From Guyanagaster necrorhizus (lineage: Eukaryota > Basidiomycota > Agaricomycetes > Agaricales > Physalacriaceae), in the NCBI RefSeq assembly GCF_019112545.1, contig NW_025064883.1, positions 186,001 through 250,000 on the forward strand: a DNA stretch of 64,000 bases, given 5' to 3'. Below the pieces are notes generated by a model, which saw only the letters and a program-made list of their open reading frames with translations, was not told the DNA's origin and did not search any database. A program made the position numbers and the translations under genes. How positions within the stretch are numbered: the first letter of the stretch is position 1; each line of letters opens with the position of its first letter. Shown here piece by piece: positions 59,994 through 64,000 of the stretch.

Positions 59994-60740
59994 TTCCTGG
60001 CAGGAAAGCTGTTATTCAGATAGAGTGCTTCATCAATGACAATCCCAATTGGCTTTCACCAGAAACTCTGAAGTCTGACACCTTGATGACACTCTCACTC
60101 AAACCCTCTATGAAGAAGAGCCATCTCCTTTCCTCTGAATCTGTCACTCATGCCAGCTTTTAAATTTCCCTCTCTTTGCTCTGCAGTCTAGCTCTCAATG
60201 TCTTTTTTGTCTATGGCATGCCAGTTGCCCCAGCCTGGGATGCTGATGTCCTCTCCACTCTGACATTCCATCTCAATTCCATCTTCCTGGCTGATAAGGC
60301 TGCAGTGATTGCCATAGTCACTAGTGAAGCTGCCAACAAGTATATGTCTCTCACTCACCAGTGCTACTGGTATGCTAGAGTGATCTTCAACATCATTATT
60401 GAGATGCAGGTGGGGAAATACATGGAGAGACTGCACAAGGATGATAAACATATGGGAAAAGTGGTTGGGAAATGTTGAGATCATGATAAAGGTGTGCTTT
60501 TTTTGATTCATCATGGTCTCTTGGGTATACTGATTCTTGGATTGTAGAAGGAGGAGGAGCTGTTGAGAATTGCTGAACAGGCAAAGCTGGATGTTCAGTG
60601 AGAGGCTGAGGAGGAGAGAAAGGTGAGGTTGGAGGCTCAGCAAGACTTGTGAGGATGCAGAAGGAATTTGATAACTATAAATGTGATCTGCATATGGGTT
60701 GTTTGCCCTCTTCACAGTCAAGCACAGTTTGAAATCACTA
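59994..60740 (+). pseudogene. Right part of the unidentified coding sequence split by element A
   Basis: Continues the frame of 25857-26140 (GRKAVIQIECFINDNPNW, then LSPETLKSDT), is broken by a stop near 60162, and shows further blocks: VYGMPVAPAWDADVLSTL, HLNSIFLADKAAVIAIVTSE and YARVIFNIIIEMQVGKYMER. A possible GT-AG intron (about 60491-60547) leads to a coiled-coil stretch (KEEELLRIAEQAKLDVQ, EAEEERKVRLEAQQDL). CpG-poor and stop-containing, hence a pseudogene. Function not recognised. Confidence 0.5.
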
Positions 60741-61432
60741 ACTCATCATGGCTTTTTTGATGATTTCCATCTATCACTCTGTTATTTCTCTGTATTCTGG
60801 CTCCCTCATTTCCTATGCTTATGCTATTGTACTGCTGTTTATGCTGTTATTGCTTCACTTTTAGTTCTTACTAGCCATTTTGCATAATGTATATTTTCTG
60901 TTATGACAGTATCAATGTGAGTAGTAAGGAGCTGATGCTCTAGCATACAAGTATCTTCAGTCTTCTCTGCACAGTCTGGACAATGCCATTCTATCTACTA
61001 CAAGCAACAATAGATATTAAGGGTGGCTTCACTGAGCCAGGCTCTGGTTGGACATGGCACAGCAGAGAGATTAGAACCAATCATACATGCTAATCCCATC
61101 TCCTGTTGCTGTCAAGCCCTGAGATAAGTCTACTGCAAATTATTTAAGTATGGGTGTGCAACAATGTCAAGGAAATCTCACAGAAAAGAGGACAATGTCA
61201 ATAAGGTCCTGCATTCCTCCATGGCTATCACTGTCCATAGTTGTAAAACGAGCATTTCTCTTCCCAGCTTTTGTTCAGTAATCATCTTGGTCTGTTGTTT
61301 CTGCTGATATGACACGATACAACGGAGTACCGCATACATGGCTATGTCTCATCAGTCTCTGTCTAGCTGTAATCTTACGAAGTTCATTATGAAGTCAATA
61401 ATGTAAAAATGTAGCTTTCACCCAGCAAATTA
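60741..61432. other. Right edge of the transposon island, no gene seen
   Basis: 692 bp. CpG dinucleotides are nearly absent up to about 61246 and return afterwards (aaaacgagc, gacacgatacaacgg), marking the border between the decayed island and host sequence. No ORF or repeat boundary could be defined. Confidence 0.5.
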
Positions 61433-62222
61433 TCAACTGGGTTGCATATCCTTGCTACCAGTCGACGCCGTTTCCAGGACCTTTCTTTCCCGTTTCTTCG
61501 CTCTAGCTTTGGCAGATTTTGACAACTTTCTTTGCAATGGGGATTGATATCTGTTGGTAGTCAAGGTATGCTCGGAGATACGAATGTTATGACAGACGTT
61601 GCGCCCTTTACCACAAGCTCAGGTAACTCATAGTGGCTCAAAGTGATCCTCATGAAAGGTGTTTGTACTTGCTTTGGACTGGGGCGCTGTATGAGAAAGG
61701 AAGTGCGACGGTGAAATAACGGAACCCACTAATTTTTCCCCTCCAAAGCCATTATTATCGAGGTGGCTCGCGTCTCCTCTTTATCTGTGAGTATGGTGTC
61801 CTCCTCACCAAGACTTATGTCTTCGAGGGAACCGACTTCATTGTACTGGTGCAGACCAAGATGCTTCGGCAGTTGCTTCGATTCCAACATTTTGATATAC
61901 TCTCTCTTAATGATTTCGACGACAGAGATGAGTCTCGGGATGGTAGTTGTTGCAGTCGAGAGAGATCCCTTTGATGCTGGCTTGGATTCCTGGGGGTTCC
62001 GAGGGACAGGAAGTGTGTGCAGGACGATAGATTTGGATCCGTCTTTCTGAAGGAAGTTGAACGAAAGTTCTGGTGTCTCTCGGTCAGGCATAAGCCGGTA
62101 ACACGGACCTGTAGATACTCCAGGGCAAAGGCAACCCAGGTGTGAATTTTACCATGGTTGGTTATTCGTATTTCTTGAGGTGAAGTATCGCACTGATGGA
62201 CGCTGTTAGATGACTTGTTCAT
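61433..62222 (-). CDS. Alba-domain DNA/RNA-binding protein (RPP20/RPP25-like)
   Basis: Alba proteins bind nucleic acids; eukaryotic members include the RNase P/MRP subunits Rpp20 and Rpp25. Four exons read downwards: 62222-62109, about 62076-61730, 61678-61598, 61550-61433; about 219 aa. Alba blocks: EIRITNHGKIHTWVAFALEY, SIVLHTLPVP, ISVVEIIKREY and LHQYNEVGSLED, then MRITLSHYELPELVVKGAT and a basic tail, RKLSKSAKARAKKRERK. The first intron is uncertain: two placements (32 or 35 nt) keep the frame and both are short for this genome. Divergent from Mis12 with 131 bp between the start codons. Confidence 0.8.
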
Positions 62223-62353
62223 CGTCGCAAGCAGATGCAGTTACTTTTCCTAAAAATCTACCAAAAGAAGTTTGGTTTGATACCGGTCCGAGATCCCGGT
62301 AACAGCGTTGACCGTGTTGCCCATTCAGTTGCCCTCATCTCTTACCGGAAGAC
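62223..62353. promoter_or_regulatory. Short divergent promoter between the Alba and Mis12 genes
   Basis: 131 bp between divergent start codons must serve both genes, with both leaders inside it. No TATA box is obvious. Confidence 0.5.
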
Positions 62354-63303
62354 ATGGCGCAGGCCGGGCCCTCACAGACGCCATCAGCAGAGCGCGCAGT
62401 GCCGCCTCTTCTACTACCAGAGGCCCTTGGATTCTCTCCACAGCTACTTCTCGATGATATTATTAACATCGCAACCAGTGCTATCCTTGACGGCGTCAGT
62501 GGCATGGAAAGTTACCTACAGAAATGGGCTGAGGAACGAGCTGACCGACTTGGGAGCGAATGGGACAACACACAGGAGATGGAGCAGGGACTTGTCGCGT
62601 TCCAGACCCTCCTGGAATATCATACCGACCTTGCCTTCGACTTTTTCGAGGCATGGTCGCTCCGAAATATCTTCGCTGTGCCTCCAGATCTTCCTCTTGT
62701 CCTGCCACATCAGGAGGGATTGGATCTTACTCTTCGTCCAGAAAGGGAGCAGGAGCTGATGGATGAGAATGCTGAACTACGGCGTCGGCTGAATGAGGTG
62801 CGATTTGCCTTCAAGTCGTCGCTAACTTGGTACTGACGTGTTTTACATAGCAAAAGCAACTGAAACGAATGCAGATCAAAGCGCTTCACGCAATAACGAA
62901 CCGACAACGGCGGTCAGTGAAACGTCTGGAACGGCTTTCATTCCTTGACACGCCTGCGTTGAATGTGTCTGCTGGACTACCGCGTAAACTGATGGCAATG
63001 TATTCTGCGGTGTCGGATCTACCACCAATGGATCCGGAGACCATTGCGGCGCTTGCCCAGTTCCAAGAGACAGATTCTGGCAAGCGACAGTGGGAGACGA
63101 GCAAGTCGGGGTATTTGAACTGGGCTGTTGCGCAGCTGCTGTCTCGATCTAAAACAATGCGGGAAGGAGGTGGAGAAGTAGAAAGAATGACGGAACAGGC
63201 GGCTGAGATTGGTCCAGCGGAGCAGCTGAGGCAAGCATTCGAGATCACGCATGGCGTGAGGGAAGACTTGGAGAACGCGATGAGAATGGATACCCAGATC
63301 TAA
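62354..63303 (+). CDS. MIS12: Kinetochore protein Mis12/Mtw1 (MIND complex)
   Basis: Mis12/Mtw1 is a core subunit of the MIND (Mis12) complex linking inner and outer kinetochore. Two exons (62354-62797, 62851-63303) give 298 aa. Family blocks: LLLPEALGFSPQLLLDDIIN near residue 18, EMEQGLVAFQTLLEYHTDLA, FEAWSLRNIF and VPPDLPLVLPHQEGLDL near residue 110-130, followed by a long coiled coil through the intron (QELMDENAELRRRLNE, KQLKRMQIKALHAI). The C-terminal half is helical and less conserved. ATG 62354 is the first in frame. Intact. Confidence 0.9.
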
Positions 63304-63851
63304 TGGTTGCAACTAGCAGCCATCATCCAATTATTTATCTGATTCTATGACCCGATATCCTTGTATTTTGGATGATTGTCACCACATACTACATCATTTC
63401 ATAGAGAATGAATACATGTACATACTTGCGAATATTTGCCTCCAAACAGTAGACATAGCAACTCGGTGCACGTGCCAAGGGAAGCTGCTTCTTGGCTCCT
63501 CCCACTTCTTTTTTGCTTTCTTACCTTCACTTCCTTGCCTTTTTTTCTCCGGCAGGTCCGGTTTCAACGCCGTCGCGCAAGCTCGCCAACGCCCTAGTGG
63601 CCTTTTCCATTCTTTAGGTGTGTGTGTAAGGCTATCTATCCAGGCGCGCATTCAAGGCATCTACAGATTCTTATGCGTGTCAAGCAAATCTGGGAGGTCA
63701 TCCCTCTCCCTGCAAAGATCAAGCTTATTGTGCGTGCTATACCGTTGGTGAATCCCTTACAGGCTAACTTTGCAGCTAGTGGGCCCGTCTCACATTCTCT
63801 CATCTCACAACCACATATTTCATCTTCTCGCTGTGCCATTGCATCATACAG
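63304..63851. other. Downstream flank of Mis12 and upstream part of the edge gene
   Basis: 548 bp. Pyrimidine-rich stretch at 63500-63560. It probably holds the promoter and first exon(s) of the gene at the right edge, but I could not fix a start codon. Confidence 0.4.
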
Positions 63852-64000
63852 GTGGCTCTCCAGGTTAGAGTCTTCACTATCAATGCAAATGCTGCTGCGT
63901 CTCTCTGGGATCTCGCCTATCAAGCCAATACCACCTCGTTGAATGGTACCCATGCAGTCCCTGACTTGCAGCCTGGTTATCTTCGCCTGTGTAACGATGT
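63852..64000 (+). CDS. Partial gene cut by the right window edge, unidentified
   Basis: After a good acceptor (catacag at 63845-63851) a plus frame is open to the window end: QVRVFTINANAAASLWDLAY, then QANTTSLNGTHAVPDLQPG and YLRLCND. The composition, with NxT/NxS sites, suggests a secreted or membrane protein, but I cannot name a family. The upstream exon and start are undefined. Confidence 0.35.
   Translation, partial: MALQVRVFTINANAAASLWDLAYQANTTSLNGTHAVPDLQPGYLRLCND

Overview
The window reads as a chromosome segment of a filamentous basidiomycete, most likely an agaricomycete. The evidence is intron-dense genes (up to 16 exons) with introns of about 45-60 nt and GT-AG borders, closely packed genes on both strands, and Ty3/Gypsy chromoviruses. 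No rRNA, CRISPR or convincing tRNA was seen. Splice sites were placed by eye from reading frame, GT-AG borders and remembered family motifs; no alignment or search was run.

Left housekeeping block (1-25.8 kb): ALG10 glucosyltransferase, a Ser-rich coiled-coil protein of unknown function, the replicative helicase subunit MCM3, a RINT1/Tip20 vesicle-tethering protein (minus strand), a beta-carbonic anhydrase-like protein, a HAD-family phosphatase, a peroxisomal-type ABCD half-transporter, a PRELI/Ups mitochondrial lipid-transfer protein, the very large TFIIIC subunit (Tfc3/GTF3C1 type), and a doubtful short minus-strand gene. Right housekeeping block (61.4-64 kb): an Alba-domain protein and the kinetochore protein Mis12/Mtw1, divergently transcribed, then a gene cut by the window edge.

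Between them lies a transposon island of about 35 kb (about 25.86-61.25 kb) that can be unpacked completely from its target-site duplications (TSDs). A decayed protein-coding sequence was hit by element A (minus, TSD TAATA). A was split by element B (plus, TSD CTGTC). B was then hit three more times: by a minus-orientation LTR now left as a solo LTR (E), by element C (plus, TSD GACAC) and by element D (plus, decayed TSD). A, C, D and E are one family with a Tf1/sushi-like self-priming signature: a 13-nt perfect complement between the predicted mRNA 5' end and the primer-binding site. B is a second chromovirus family that carries an extra spliced antisense gene (Cys-rich motif plus coiled coil) downstream of pol. 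Element C is CpG-rich and young; A, B and D are CpG-depleted and full of transition-type stops, consistent with cytosine methylation and deamination. A run of 300 N lies inside the 3' LTR of C.

The most unusual items are the antisense spliced accessory gene in B, the conserved +1 relation between a membrane-segment ORF1 and ORF2 in A, C and D, the self-priming signature, and the CpG-decay clock that agrees with nesting order.
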